From: Peribacillus muralis
GTDB taxonomy: Bacteria > Bacillota > Bacilli > Bacillales > DSM-1321
DNA: 64,000 nt
NCBI RefSeq assembly: GCF_001439925.1
Contig: NZ_LMBV01000014.1
Coordinates: 20,647-84,646, forward strand
Direction: 5' to 3'
Part shown: in pieces, positions 43,481 to 52,511 of the stretch
Layout: each line of letters opens with the position of its first letter
Position numbering within the stretch: the first letter of the stretch is position 1
Program-made: the position numbers and the translations under genes
The notes under the pieces: model-generated
Database searches by the model: none
What the model was told of the DNA's origin: nothing
Seen by the model: only the letters and a program-made list of their open reading frames with translations

Positions 43481-43978
43481 CTATTTAATAAAATCAGATA
43501 ACCTGTGGCTGGCAATTAAGTGGATTTGCTTGATCGCTTCCTTACGTTCATTTGCCTGATCCAACCCAATCCTTCTTTTCATCTCTGCCTTTATCACCGT
43601 TTTATCGCTGCCACGGACAGCATATATGAACGGAAATCCAAACTTTTCTTTATACTGATTATTTAACGCATGAAATTCTTCGAATTCATTGGGAGAAAGC
43701 GCATTCAAACCGGCTGCGGATTGTTCTTTTACTGATGCTTCAGCCATATCAATCCGGGCTGCTAAGTCAGGGTGAGACTTGATTAATTGGAGCTGTTCCG
43801 ATAATGAGGCATTCTGCACAACCATTTCCATTTTCCGTTTTAGGTCCGCTAAGGAAATGAATGGCTTGTAACCCCATGAACGCTCTGCTATCCATGGAGA
43901 ATGTTCATATACCCATCCTAACTTTTGGATGAATTCCACCTTGTTCAACTCATTTATGCTATTAAGGTCAGATATCAA
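43481..43978 (-). CDS. OHCU decarboxylase
   Basis: A 165-residue protein. It decarboxylates 2-oxo-4-hydroxy-4-carboxy-5-ureidoimidazoline (OHCU) to (S)-allantoin. Marks: LGWVYEHSPWIAERSW, the LIKSHPDLAARI segment with the catalytic His, QSAAGLNALSPNEFEEFHALN, and FPFIYAVRGSDK. It corresponds to the N-terminal half of B. subtilis PucL. First gene of the operon OHCU decarboxylase-uricase-HIU hydrolase-thiol peroxidase. It diverges from pucR-2, with 240 bases between. Confidence 0.94.
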   Translation of the reverse strand: MISDLNSINELNKVEFIQKLGWVYEHSPWIAERSWGYKPFISLADLKRKMEMVVQNASLSEQLQLIKSHPDLAARIDMAEASVKEQSAAGLNALSPNEFEEFHALNNQYKEKFGFPFIYAVRGSDKTVIKAEMKRRIGLDQANERKEAIKQIHLIASHRLSDFIK

Positions 43979-44067
43979 TGCAGGCCCTCCCTTCTTTCAA
44001 TTATTTTTATATAATTCTAAACATTCTTAACTTAATTGAATTATATACATGTGCTTATTTATAGGTC

Positions 44068-44091
44068 ATTAGCTGAAAAAGCTAATATTTT
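44068..44091 (+). terminator. Hairpin in divergent region, possible attenuator
   Basis: ATTAGCT / AGCTAAT with a 5-base GAAAA loop, followed by ATTTTTCC on the plus strand. It lies upstream of pucR-2 where no gene ends, so attenuation of a pucR-2 leader or simple structure are both possible. Confidence 0.35.
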
Positions 44092-44219
44092 TCCAAACCT
44101 TTTGTGCTTACCGCACTCACCTTTAAAGAAACAGGCTCTCCTTTTAGCTTAGCTTTAGTTGCTAATATTCAAAAAATTAGTTAAATTAGAGAAAAAAGGC
44201 ACAGCAAAGGGGACTTATC

Positions 44220-45404
44220 ATGCATTTAACGTTGACTAATGCATTAAAATTGCCACAGATTAAGCAATGCCAAGTGGTGGCTGGCATTCAGGGGCTTAAT
44301 AGAGAAATAGAATCCATCAATAGCTTTGATGCTCCTGATGTGCTTTCCTGGTTGAAGCCAAATGAATTGATTTTAACAACTGGATACTTATTTCAAGATA
44401 ATCCACAACAATTAGAGCAATTCGTAATTGAGTTAGCAAATATGAATTGTTCAGGATTGGTCATCAAACTGGAGGAAATTCCACAAGCCACTATTAACAT
44501 TGCCAATATGGTCAATTTGCCCATTCTTAAAATCCCCCCTGAGTTTTCGCTATCAGATATCATGTCTCCCCTACTTCGTGAAATTGTAACGAGACAGAAT
44601 GAACAAAAAGAGTCGGGTAATAGAATCGAAGATATTTCAGGAGCTGGTCCAGAAAATTTAAGTTACGGGATTTCAGGAATGAAGGAGGTCAAATTCCATC
44701 AAATTACCGGGGGATACATATGCACTGTTTTACCTTTAACGCTGCAATGGAATCAAAGGAATGATTCCACTACTTATAAACAGCTTATCAAGACAATCGA
44801 AACATTAACCGAGCAATATAAAATTGATAACCTCATAAGGAATATTAAGGGCAGTCTAGTTATCATTTATCTGGATACTATCCCCCTAGGGAACCCCCAA
44901 TTTCATTTAATAATCACCAAGATCAATCAACAAATTATCTCTACTTTATCTAAACACCTTCCAATGAAACTTACGCTGGGAGTCGGTAACTATCATACAG
45001 ATATGAATAGCCTAACTAATAGCTTACAGGAGGCTTTACAATCCATTGATTTGGGAAAACGATTCTACCCAGGTAAGGATATTTACAGCTACAAAGAATT
45101 AATACCCTTTACAATTTTGCAATATGCTCCAAAAAATGTGTTACTGGATATTGTTACAAGTAATTTAGCACCCCTGGAGGAGCATGACGATGAGACTCAG
45201 TCTGATTTAATCAAAACCTTGGAGACATATTTGCAAAGCAATCTTCGTCCTGCTGAAACGGCCAGAAAAATGGGGGTACATCGAAACACTATCCATTTTC
45301 GAATTAAAAGCATAAAAAAACGGTTAGGAATGGACTTATGCAATGATAATCTGTTCACTTTAAAACTTGCCTTATATGCCAAACGTCTACTGGATAACCG
45401 ATAA
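44220..45404 (+). CDS. pucR: PucR-family regulator 2 (short form)
   Basis: A 394-residue regulator starting MHLTLTNALKLPQIKQCQVVAG. The N-terminal PucR domain (about 8-120) shows REIESINSFDAPDVLSWLKPNELILTTGYLF. The middle domain is reduced (LTLGVGNYHTDMNSLTNSLQEALQSI). The C-terminal helix-turn-helix is RPAETARKMGVHRNTIHFRIKSIKKRL. It diverges from the uricase operon and is the most probable activator of it. The paralogue at 45482 faces it tail to tail with a terminator between. Confidence 0.92.
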   Translation: MHLTLTNALKLPQIKQCQVVAGIQGLNREIESINSFDAPDVLSWLKPNELILTTGYLFQDNPQQLEQFVIELANMNCSGLVIKLEEIPQATINIANMVNLPILKIPPEFSLSDIMSPLLREIVTRQNEQKESGNRIEDISGAGPENLSYGISGMKEVKFHQITGGYICTVLPLTLQWNQRNDSTTYKQLIKTIETLTEQYKIDNLIRNIKGSLVIIYLDTIPLGNPQFHLIITKINQQIISTLSKHLPMKLTLGVGNYHTDMNSLTNSLQEALQSIDLGKRFYPGKDIYSYKELIPFTILQYAPKNVLLDIVTSNLAPLEEHDDETQSDLIKTLETYLQSNLRPAETARKMGVHRNTIHFRIKSIKKRLGMDLCNDNLFTLKLALYAKRLLDNR

Positions 45405-45423
45405 GAAACAGTCCATACCATAT

Positions 45424-45449
45424 GAAAAACTGCCAGAGATAGCTAATCC
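45424..45449 (-). terminator. Terminator between converging pucR-2 and pucR-3
   Basis: AACTGCCAG / CTGGCAGTT stem with an 8-base loop; minus strand continues TTTTT. Confidence 0.85.
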
Positions 45450-45481
45450 CCTGGCAGTTCCCTCAAATCTACTTCGTTTAC

Positions 45482-46669
45482 CTAGTCATCCAATAATAAC
45501 TTCGCAGCTTTTATACTAAACTGCAATTTAAAAGCAAGATCCCTTGATTTTAAATCAATTCTTAATAATTCCTCAATTTTAGACAAACGGAACTTTACAG
45601 TATTTCGATGAACAAATAAAGCTCGTGCCGCATCTTCTATTCTCCCTCTTGAAGACAAATATGTTTCTAGCGTTTTTAATAACTCTCCCTCATTTTCCCT
45701 ATCATATACAATAAGGGGTTGAATCATGGATAGTACGTATTGAGATATTGCCTCCTTGGGGATTTGATTAATTAAATCTTCAACTTCGATGCTTGCGTAA
45801 TCATTGATATTAGTGGGGTTAACCCTCGAGCCAAGTTGAATGGCCTTTTTAGCTTCAATAAAGCCTTCTTTCATACTGTATATTTCTTTTTTAACCTTGC
45901 TTAATCCCATCGATAGTGAAGTGCTGGGATTATCTTCGGTTAAAAGCCCTTCTAAAAGGACGGCAATTCTTTCAGCCTGCAGAAGTAGGTGCTCATCAGT
46001 CACCATTCCTTTTCCTTGTAGGATAATCAATTGACCATCAAGGTCGATATTCCAATACTTAAAATCTACTATTTCAGAATGGTTTAATTTCTCCAACATT
46101 CTACCAATTGGCAAGAATGAATCTCCTGCTTCCTTCGTTTCATTTATTAAGAGCAGAATATATGGCCTATCGGGATTAAAGCCGAATTCCCGTAATTTTG
46201 GGATAAAAGATGAACTCCTACTTTCGCCTTTCAGGAGTGAATGAAAAATTTCAATACTTCCTTTTTCATTGTTTTTCACGTTCTCTTTATTAACAAGTTC
46301 ATGTGTAAAGCTGAATAATAAATCGGATAAGGGCGTTTCATAAGGAATCTCCAGTAATGGGAGTTTGCACTTGTTCGCTTCTTCTACCATTCCAGGAGGA
46401 ATCGTAGAAAGAAACCTCTTAATCTTTATAGCTAATCCAGCACTTCCTCTTTTCGACAATTCCCTAACAAGATTGATTTGTGCATCCAGATCATCTTTAA
46501 ACACATAACCAGTTGTCAGTAGGAGTTCCCCTCGTTTAATCCATGATATATCCGGATGGTCCATTATACTTACGGAATTAATTACCCGAGCTAACCCTTG
46601 CTTACCTCCAATAACTTCCACTTGGTTTAGGGCAGGAAGCTTCAAAGCTTTTTCGACCGTTAGATACAT
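45482..46669 (-). CDS. PucR-family regulator 3 (short form)
   Basis: A 395-residue regulator. The open frame extends to 46831, but AGGGGGGAG precedes the ATG at 46669 (MYLTVEKALKLPALNQVEVIGG), which aligns with the start of pucR-2. PucR domain: RVINSVSIMDHPDISWIKRGELLLTTGYVF. Middle: SMGLSKVKKEIYSMKEGFIEAKKAIQLGS. HTH: RIEDAARALFVHRNTVKFRLSKIEELL. It diverges from the urate/xanthine permease at 46920 and probably controls it. Third PucR paralogue in this island; each is next to a different catabolic unit. Confidence 0.9.
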   Translation of the reverse strand: MYLTVEKALKLPALNQVEVIGGKQGLARVINSVSIMDHPDISWIKRGELLLTTGYVFKDDLDAQINLVRELSKRGSAGLAIKIKRFLSTIPPGMVEEANKCKLPLLEIPYETPLSDLLFSFTHELVNKENVKNNEKGSIEIFHSLLKGESRSSSFIPKLREFGFNPDRPYILLLINETKEAGDSFLPIGRMLEKLNHSEIVDFKYWNIDLDGQLIILQGKGMVTDEHLLLQAERIAVLLEGLLTEDNPSTSLSMGLSKVKKEIYSMKEGFIEAKKAIQLGSRVNPTNINDYASIEVEDLINQIPKEAISQYVLSMIQPLIVYDRENEGELLKTLETYLSSRGRIEDAARALFVHRNTVKFRLSKIEELLRIDLKSRDLAFKLQFSIKAAKLLLDD

Positions 46670-46886
46670 ATTTCTCCCCCTATTCTTCTTTATTATAAAC
46701 TTGTCGAACTCGAAAGAATATTCATATTTTTCCAAAAAATAGTCTTGATTTAGCATTATGGCGGTGATAATATAAAAATATGTTAATTTTGTAAATAGCG
46801 TTTCGCAATAAGCAACATTAGAATCAAGCACATAAAGAAGTATTTACAAAATCACAAGGGAGGCGATTACATTAATTAACATAACC

Positions 46887-46901
46887 AGAAAAGCGCTTAC
46901 T
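46887..46901 (+). promoter_or_regulatory. cre-like site next to purine permease start
   Basis: AGAAAAGCGCTTACT: right half fits cre, the left half differs in two bases. It lies 19 bases before the permease ATG. An AATAAGCAAC half-site like those of the IclR palindromes is at about 46807-46816. Confidence 0.3.
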
Positions 46902-46919
46902 AAATAAAAGGGGGCAAAC

Positions 46920-48260
46920 ATGGAAAAATTGAGCAAAGTAAACACGCTATTGTTAGGTTTACAGCATGTTTGTGTAATGTATGGAGGAGCGGTAGCTGTT
47001 CCACTAATTGTCGGTCCTGCAATCGGCTTGACACAACAACAGATTATATACCTGATCTCATTTGATTTACTCGCCTGTGGAATAGTCACCTTGCTTCAAG
47101 TTATTGGCGGTAAAGGCTTTGGTATACGATTACCGGCTTTAATGGCTGTTTCTTTTATCGTGGTCGAGCCAGTAATAGCTATAGGATCGGTTCATAGTAT
47201 AACCGGGGTTTTAGGCGCAGTTATGGTATCTGGAATAATTGTTGCTCTTTTGTCAGGAGTAATTGGGAAATTAATACCCTTTTTCCCACCAATTGTTGCA
47301 GGATCCGTCATATTAATTATTGGCGTGTCATTAATGCCAGTTGCCATGAAAAATGCAGCGGGTGGAGTCGGTTCCCCCACCTTTGGTGACCCTAAGAATC
47401 TAATGCTAGCTGGTTTTACACTAATGATTTTCCTTTTATTGAACACACTTACCAAAGGTTTCGTGAAAGCGGTTTCAGTTCTTTTTGCGATGGTTCTTGG
47501 TACAATATTGGCTGGGTTTTTAGGCATGGTCGATACCTCCGGCTTTATGGAGGCCAGCTGGTTTACAATGGTGACTCCTTTCTATTTTGGGGTACCCACC
47601 TTCGACCTTTCATCTATTATCACCATGACAATCATATCTTTAATCATAGCTGTTGAAAGCATAGGCGTCTTTTTGACACTCGGGGAAGTATGCGGGAAGG
47701 AAATTACCGAAAAAGAAGTGGAAAAGGGGCTCCGTGCAGAAGGAATAGGCAGCTTCATTAGTGGTATCTTTAACTCTTTTAACCATTCTACCTTCTCACA
47801 AAATGTGGGCTTGGTCCTGCTGACAAAGGTAACTCAGCGCTCGGTAGTAATCACGGCAGGTTGTATTCTAATCGTTCTGGCTTTTGTGCCTAAGGTTGCC
47901 GGTCTTACGACGATGATCCCTTTACCCGTTCTGGGTGGGGCCATGATACCAATGTTTGGAATGCTTCTATCTGCAGCTTTGGGGATGGTATCCAAAGCGG
48001 ATTTAAGCAAACCTTCCAATCAATTGACGATTGCACTTGGGATGGGCGTCGGTCTAGCAGTCAAGGGAGTCCCGGAAGCCTTCGATAAATTCCCGGAAAC
48101 CGTCCAATTAATATGTGGAAATGGAGTAGTGATGGGTACAATAACGCTAGTTGTATTAAATGCCATCCTGAATGGTAAAACAAATCCATCCATTACACAC
48201 CATCATTCCATACCAGAAATTCAACCAAGTTTGAGCCAGAATATTAATATCCACCCTTAG
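46920..48260 (+). CDS. NCS2-family urate/xanthine permease (PucJ/PucK-like)
   Basis: A 446-residue proton symporter with AAGGGGG before the ATG. NCS2 marks: LLGLQHVCVMYGGAVAVPLIVG in helix 1, the GFGIRLPALMAVSF segment, VAGSVILIIGVSLMPVA, the substrate-site helix ESIGVFLTLGEVCG, and GIFNSFNHSTFSQNVGLV (the family's N-x-x-x-x-T-F-S-x-N-V-G-x-v signature). This is the classical urate/xanthine permease type of Bacillus. It diverges from pucR-3 and delivers urate for the uricase operon. Terminator follows. Confidence 0.92.
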   Translation: MEKLSKVNTLLLGLQHVCVMYGGAVAVPLIVGPAIGLTQQQIIYLISFDLLACGIVTLLQVIGGKGFGIRLPALMAVSFIVVEPVIAIGSVHSITGVLGAVMVSGIIVALLSGVIGKLIPFFPPIVAGSVILIIGVSLMPVAMKNAAGGVGSPTFGDPKNLMLAGFTLMIFLLLNTLTKGFVKAVSVLFAMVLGTILAGFLGMVDTSGFMEASWFTMVTPFYFGVPTFDLSSIITMTIISLIIAVESIGVFLTLGEVCGKEITEKEVEKGLRAEGIGSFISGIFNSFNHSTFSQNVGLVLLTKVTQRSVVITAGCILIVLAFVPKVAGLTTMIPLPVLGGAMIPMFGMLLSAALGMVSKADLSKPSNQLTIALGMGVGLAVKGVPEAFDKFPETVQLICGNGVVMGTITLVVLNAILNGKTNPSITHHHSIPEIQPSLSQNINIHP

Positions 48261-48361
48261 AAAGTAGCGGACAAGGCAATTCTCTAAGGGCGGATAGTTG
48301 GCTAGATGCTCCAACACTTTTAATTATAACCTTATTCAGACAATTTTCAATCAAATTATAC

Positions 48362-48412
48362 AAGCACCTTGCAACAGCCTATTTAATAGGCAAGCAAGGT
48401 GCTTTTTTTTAC
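48362..48412 (+). terminator. Terminator of purine permease
   Basis: Outer stem AGCACCTTGC / GCAAGGTGCT enclosing an inner stem GCCTATT / AATAGGC, then eight T. A two-tier hairpin. Confidence 0.95.
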
Positions 48413-48564
48413 TCAATTTCAGGGCAAAGTCTGATGGCTTTTCGACTTTTTTTCGGTTGAAAAGATTCGGAACAACATTCCAAACTCTCTCGTGTGGAAA
48501 AATGACCAGCCATATTCCTTATCAATCTCTTATCTATCATTTTTACAAACACTCTCTATTCGCT

Positions 48565-49452
48565 TTAACTTTTCAGGATCTGTTCCAATGCTTGATCGAG
48601 ATAATTGAATTTAAAGGCATACCCTTCCTTTATCAATCTTTCTGGCATGACCCAACGACTTTTTAAGATCAATTCAGTTTCGGTGCCCATAAAGAAGGCC
48701 CCCATTGCAAGCATCGGTGCCGGGCATGGCATTCCCACTTTTTTATTCATGGCGTTTCTCAGCTGCGCCATCAGTTCACGATTAGTGACTGGGTTAGGGG
48801 CGGAACAATTGAACACACCTTCCAGCCCTTCATTCTTTCGCAGAAAAAGAACAATGTTAAATAAGTCATCTATATGTATCCAACTGAATTTTTGGTTCCC
48901 TGAGCCTTGGTGGCCACCAAGACCGAATTTAACCAAATTTCTAAAAGGTGTCATCACGCCGCCATCGCCCAAAACAATGGCTATCCGCAAAGCAATTTGT
49001 CTCGTTTTGGGTAATTGGAAACCAAAGAATGATCCCTCCCATGACTTGGCTACTTCGACGGAGAATCCTGAACCGATTTCACCACTATCTTCTGTCATAG
49101 GTTTATCCTCAGCATGCCTGTATATCGTCGCCGTACTAGAGTTTATCCATAATGAAGGCGGATTATCACATTGCTCAATTGCAGAACCGAGCACTTCGGT
49201 CGTGTCCGTGCGGGACTCTAGAATTTCTTTCCTGTTCTTCTCATTGTAGCGGCAATTGACCGTTTTTCCGGCGAGATTGATCAGCATTTCCGAATGATTG
49301 ATAGCTTCGCTCATTCCTTGTCTATCATCCCAGCCAATATGTGGCGTCTGCCGGGAAATGATCACGACCTCATATCCAAGATTCCTGAAATGTTGTTCAA
49401 AGTATTGACCGACAAAACCAGTCCCGCCTGCTAAAACCACTTTCTTTAGCAT
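48565..49452 (-). CDS. TIGR01777-family NAD(P)-dependent epimerase
   Basis: A 295-residue extended short-chain dehydrogenase. The dinucleotide-binding GGTGFVGQYF lies at the N-terminus, LINLAGKTVNCRY follows, and the C-terminal DUF1731 segment is PCPAPMLAMGAFFMGTETELILKSRWVMPERL. It matches the TIGR01777 group (YfhF in B. subtilis), whose substrate is unknown. It stands alone, converging with the purine permease, and does not look part of the ureide island. Confidence 0.92.
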   Translation of the reverse strand: MLKKVVLAGGTGFVGQYFEQHFRNLGYEVVIISRQTPHIGWDDRQGMSEAINHSEMLINLAGKTVNCRYNEKNRKEILESRTDTTEVLGSAIEQCDNPPSLWINSSTATIYRHAEDKPMTEDSGEIGSGFSVEVAKSWEGSFFGFQLPKTRQIALRIAIVLGDGGVMTPFRNLVKFGLGGHQGSGNQKFSWIHIDDLFNIVLFLRKNEGLEGVFNCSAPNPVTNRELMAQLRNAMNKKVGMPCPAPMLAMGAFFMGTETELILKSRWVMPERLIKEGYAFKFNYLDQALEQILKS

Positions 49453-49659
49453 ATACCCAACCTGCTTTCTTCTATAAGTTAATCGATGAAAATCTTATGT
49501 TATACCATATTGTGAAGTAATTCACATAATTATATCACATTATTACATTATATGGTAGCTAAAACTTTAGCCTTACATTTAGTGAACTTGTCCAAGCAAA
49601 AGTAAAGATTACACATAAATTGGTAATGTGGAAAATTATAAAACAAAAGGATGATTACA

Positions 49660-49857
49660 TTGTCAAACAAGAAGCTAAGAAAAATCAGTACTAGCCCTGG
49701 TAATTCTGGAACTGATGAAAATTCCAGCCCAGAAAATAGCATTAGGGATGCCTTGAAAAAACTTCTGAATAATTTACTCAACGATAATACAAATAATTCA
49801 ATCAAGAAACCTAAATCCATCAAGAAGGTTAAAAAAGGTTTAAAAAATAAGATGTAG
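49660..49857 (+). CDS. Small basic Asn/Ser/Lys-rich protein
   Basis: A 65-residue frame. AAAGGATG lies before a TTG at 49660 (fMSNKKLRKISTSPG) at normal spacing; an ATG at 49651 would abut that site. The composition is skewed to Asn, Ser, Lys and Pro: GNSGTDENSSPENS, then LKKLLNNLLNDN, then a strongly basic end KKPKSIKKVKKGLKNK. Middle part may be a helix. It is followed by a long hairpin. Coding status is plausible but not certain; function unknown. Confidence 0.5.
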   Translation: MSNKKLRKISTSPGNSGTDENSSPENSIRDALKKLLNNLLNDNTNNSIKKPKSIKKVKKGLKNKM

Positions 49858-49871
49858 TTTTTTTGAGTAAA

Positions 49872-49914
49872 TGACATGGACTCCCTTTGGAAATCCTAAA
49901 GGGGTTCCATGTCA
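49872..49914. repeat. Long imperfect hairpin
   Basis: TGACATGGACTCCCTTT / AAAGGGGTTCCATGTCA, a 17-bp stem with two mismatches and a 9-base loop. No T-run on the plus strand, so it is a weak terminator candidate for the small gene; it may act as an RNA structure. Confidence 0.6.
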
Positions 49915-49947
49915 AAAACATGTAATAGGGGTAAAGGAGAAGTTTAG

Positions 49948-50358
49948 ATGTATTTTCGAAGCTGGAAACCGAAAAAAGATAAAAAAAAATTAACGGAGCT
50001 TACGGTCAAGAATTTTCATGTTTCGCCTGATACAGTCGACGATATTTTGCATAAGTCACATAAAGTACTTGTAATATATAATGATAAAGGAAAAATAGTC
50101 GGATATCTTTGTTATAATCTTTATCTTTATAAAGTGGCTCATATAAATTATGTCGTCCTTGACCAGAAATATAGAGGAAAGGGAATTCTGCAATCCCTTT
50201 TACCTGAATTGGTCGCTTATGCGAGAAAACAAGGTATCCTTGTCGTATCCGGATTTGTAAACAAAAAAAATCCCCAAGCACTGCAGAAATTTAAAGACTA
50301 TGGATTTATACCGATTTTAAATTATCATGATGATATTTTAATCCAATCACTCATTTAA
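49948..50358 (+). CDS. GNAT-family N-acetyltransferase
   Basis: A 136-residue acetyltransferase with AAAGGAGA before the ATG. The acetyl-CoA motif A is seen as INYVVLDQKYRGKGILQSLLPELVAYARKQG, with the R/Q-x-x-G-x-G/A pyrophosphate loop (YRGKGI). The C-terminal motif is NKKNPQALQKFKDYGFIPI. Very Lys/Tyr-rich. The acceptor substrate is unknown. Confidence 0.88.
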   Translation: MYFRSWKPKKDKKKLTELTVKNFHVSPDTVDDILHKSHKVLVIYNDKGKIVGYLCYNLYLYKVAHINYVVLDQKYRGKGILQSLLPELVAYARKQGILVVSGFVNKKNPQALQKFKDYGFIPILNYHDDILIQSLI

Positions 50359-50766
50359 ACGTTATTGGATTACTGATGAATGAAATGGGTCCCTAAAATC
50401 AGTGGTTGAAAAATTTCAAACTCTTCGATTGGCCCTTCGTGCTAATAAAACAATAGCAAACCAATCAAGAGCATAAAACTGCTGATTCCCTTTTACTTTC
50501 CCCAAAGCCCCAGTTTGATTACTCACAATCCCTGCCACTAAGCATCACGTGGATATGGACTTGTTCAATTTCCACGTAACAAAAATACTTAATATGGATA
50601 TTCCTTACACCTCCACTTACATTTAGCAACCCTTCTTTTGAGAAATTCCCAGTCTATAGACCATTCATTTCAAGCAGTGCCGAATAGCCTAAGATCGTTA
50701 TTTGATAAACAAAAATGTTTCATGTCTGGGTAATGGTGGAAATGTATGATATAGGAGGGATAAGAA
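50359..50766. other. Intergenic, no gene seen
   Basis: About 400 bases. A weak inverted repeat ACGTGGA / TCCACGT spans 50547-50577. The promoter of the YjgB-like gene should lie at the right end; nothing else recognised. Confidence 0.4.
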
Positions 50767-51351
50767 ATGTTATCAAAAAAAACAGCAATCAGAATGCTCA
50801 GCACCGCTATTCTGACCGGTTCCCTTTTTGGTGCAGGTGCATCCGTTTCGACTGAACCGGTTCAAGCCGCTTCCACTCTGGAGGACTCCTCCAGCTTAGC
50901 GAAGACACACGCTATCACCACTTTACATGAAATCTACAATAAGGCCTTTTCAGGAGAAATGCCTTATACTTCCAGAGGCTTGAAAATTAAAGAAAATACT
51001 CAAAAAGATGTATACAATACATTCGGGTCTCCTCCAGAACCAGGAAATGCCGATGGAACCTTTGACTTTTTTCATGCAGAAATGGGACACCCGGGCTTCG
51101 CCTTCGCATATAGCGAAGACAAAACCATTTCCCAAATCAGATATTTTGGGACGAATGTAGAACGAGATCATAATCTAGGAAGCATCACTCCTAAAGTATT
51201 AGGTGAACAACTCGGCAGTGCCGACCAAATCCGTCATATTTCAAGCACCGATGAATTCAACTACATTTACGATACGGGTGTTTATGAACTGCAATTTATA
51301 GTTGGTGAAGATCAAACTGTAAATCATGTCAATTTACTGAAAGCTAAATGA
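50767..51351 (+). CDS. Secreted YjgB-like DUF4309 protein
   Basis: A 194-residue secreted protein with AGGAGG before the ATG. Signal peptide about 1-34 (MLSTAILTGSLFGAG, cleavage after VQA). The mature domain has LKIKENTQKDVYNTFGSPPEP and ISQIRYFGTNVERDHNLGSITPKVLGEQLG, matching DUF4309 proteins such as B. subtilis YjgB. It has two related beta-alpha halves. The role is unknown; YjgB relatives are secreted in stationary phase. A short tandem repeat follows at 51408. Confidence 0.85.
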   Translation: MLSKKTAIRMLSTAILTGSLFGAGASVSTEPVQAASTLEDSSSLAKTHAITTLHEIYNKAFSGEMPYTSRGLKIKENTQKDVYNTFGSPPEPGNADGTFDFFHAEMGHPGFAFAYSEDKTISQIRYFGTNVERDHNLGSITPKVLGEQLGSADQIRHISSTDEFNYIYDTGVYELQFIVGEDQTVNHVNLLKAK

Positions 51352-51407
51352 CTTTTGATAGGTGCAAAAGAATAGTGGTTTTAGGCTGTCGGATCTCGGC
51401 AGCCTTT

Positions 51408-51489
51408 TCTGCGAATTCGGAGATTTATCTGCGAAATTGATGAATTTATCCGCGAAATTCACGATTTATCGAATTTCGACAAAAACAAG
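51408..51489. repeat. Four-unit tandem repeat, 20/21-bp phase
   Basis: Units starting TCTGCGAA, TCTGCGAA, TCCGCGAA and TCGAA begin at 51408, 51428, 51449 and 51469, spaced 20, 21 and 20 bases. Each ends with ATTTA. Same family as 63717-64000. Confidence 0.8.
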
Positions 51490-51611
51490 GATCCGGCAAG
51501 ACGATTTTTCATATGCAAAAATATGCTGCAATAGTTATTTAATCTATTTCAATGCGCGAAAATCCGTATAATTCACCAGGATTCATTTACACTAATGACA
51601 TAAGTTATATT

Positions 51612-51640
51612 CATTGACTTTGTTCCTTTTCTTGTATAAT
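51612..51640 (+). promoter_or_regulatory. Sigma-A-type promoter of ABC operon
   Basis: CATTGA/TTGACT around 51612-51619 and a perfect TATAAT at 51635-51640; 17-bp spacing from the first reading of the -35 box. The ATG follows 46 bases later. Confidence 0.6.
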
Positions 51641-51686
51641 ATCACAGAGTATGAATCCCTATCAGATTACTAGGAGGTCTACCCCA

Positions 51687-52511
51687 ATGAAAAAAATGGT
51701 TGCACTTTTATCGCTATTGTTAGCTTTCACGGTTGTACTTAGCGCTTGTGGTTCTAATACAAAAAACGAGGCAAACAATACCGACAATAAATCTTCTTCA
51801 AAAGAAAATTTATATGATAAAGTCAAAAAAGATGGCGTGTTAACGATCGGAACAGAAGGTACATATCCTCCTTTCACATTCCACGATGATTCAGACAAAC
51901 TAACGGGCTTCGACGTTGAAATTTCTAAAGAAGTGGCAAAACGCCTTGGAGTGAAAGCTGAATTCAAGGAAACGCAATGGGACGGCCTGTTTGCAGGGTT
52001 GGATGCGAAACGTTTTGATATGATCGCAAACCAAGTCGGCATTAATGAAGACCGCCAAAAGAAATATGATTTCTCAGATGCCTATATTCAATCAGGTGCC
52101 GTACTGCTTGTTCACAAGGATAATAAAGATATTAAATCATTCCATGACTTAAAAGGTAAAACATCCGCACAATCCTTAACGAGCAACTACAATGATCTAG
52201 CTGAATCTCATGGAGCAAAAGTTACCGGCATCGAAGGGTTTTCCCAAAGTGTTCAGCTTATTGGTTCAAAACGGGTAGATGCCACGATCAATGACAAATT
52301 ATCGTTCCTTGATTATAAAAAGCAGCATCCAGATGCACCAATTAAAGTGGCCGATGAGGAAGAAAACGGAGCTGCAAGTGGTTTAATGTTCAGAAAAGAC
52401 AGCGGTAAATTAGTGGATGAAGTAAACAAAGCATTAAAAGCGATGAAAGACGATGGCACGTACGCTAAAATTTCAGATAAATGGTTTGGTGAAGATGTTT
52501 CTCCTAAGTAA
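51687..52511 (+). CDS. tcyA: Amino-acid (cystine-type) ABC transporter, substrate-binding lipoprotein
   Basis: A 274-residue protein started at 51687 behind TAGGAGG; an ATG at 51651 lacks a site. Signal peptide with lipobox VLSACGS, then a Ser/Asn linker, then a type II periplasmic-binding fold (SBP_bac_3): [68 protein letters not shown]. The QWDGL and RFDMIANQV pattern is close to the B. subtilis L-cystine-binding protein TcyA. The stop lies 17 bases inside the permease gene. Cystine is the likely ligand, but other polar amino acids remain possible. Confidence 0.85.
   Translation: MKKMVALLSLLLAFTVVLSACGSNTKNEANNTDNKSSSKENLYDKVKKDGVLTIGTEGTYPPFTFHDDSDKLTGFDVEISKEVAKRLGVKAEFKETQWDGLFAGLDAKRFDMIANQVGINEDRQKKYDFSDAYIQSGAVLLVHKDNKDIKSFHDLKGKTSAQSLTSNYNDLAESHGAKVTGIEGFSQSVQLIGSKRVDATINDKLSFLDYKKQHPDAPIKVADEEENGAASGLMFRKDSGKLVDEVNKALKAMKDDGTYAKISDKWFGEDVSPK

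Larger units (their letters stand above)
51352..51686. other. Intergenic with tandem repeat and promoter
   Basis: About 335 bases holding a four-unit repeat (51408-51489) and the promoter of the cystine-type ABC operon (51612-51640). Confidence 0.55.

Noticed and set aside
46832..46919. Purine riboswitch before the urate/xanthine permease
   Set aside because: The leader is too short and I could not find the three-way junction pattern; control by PucR-3 is more likely.
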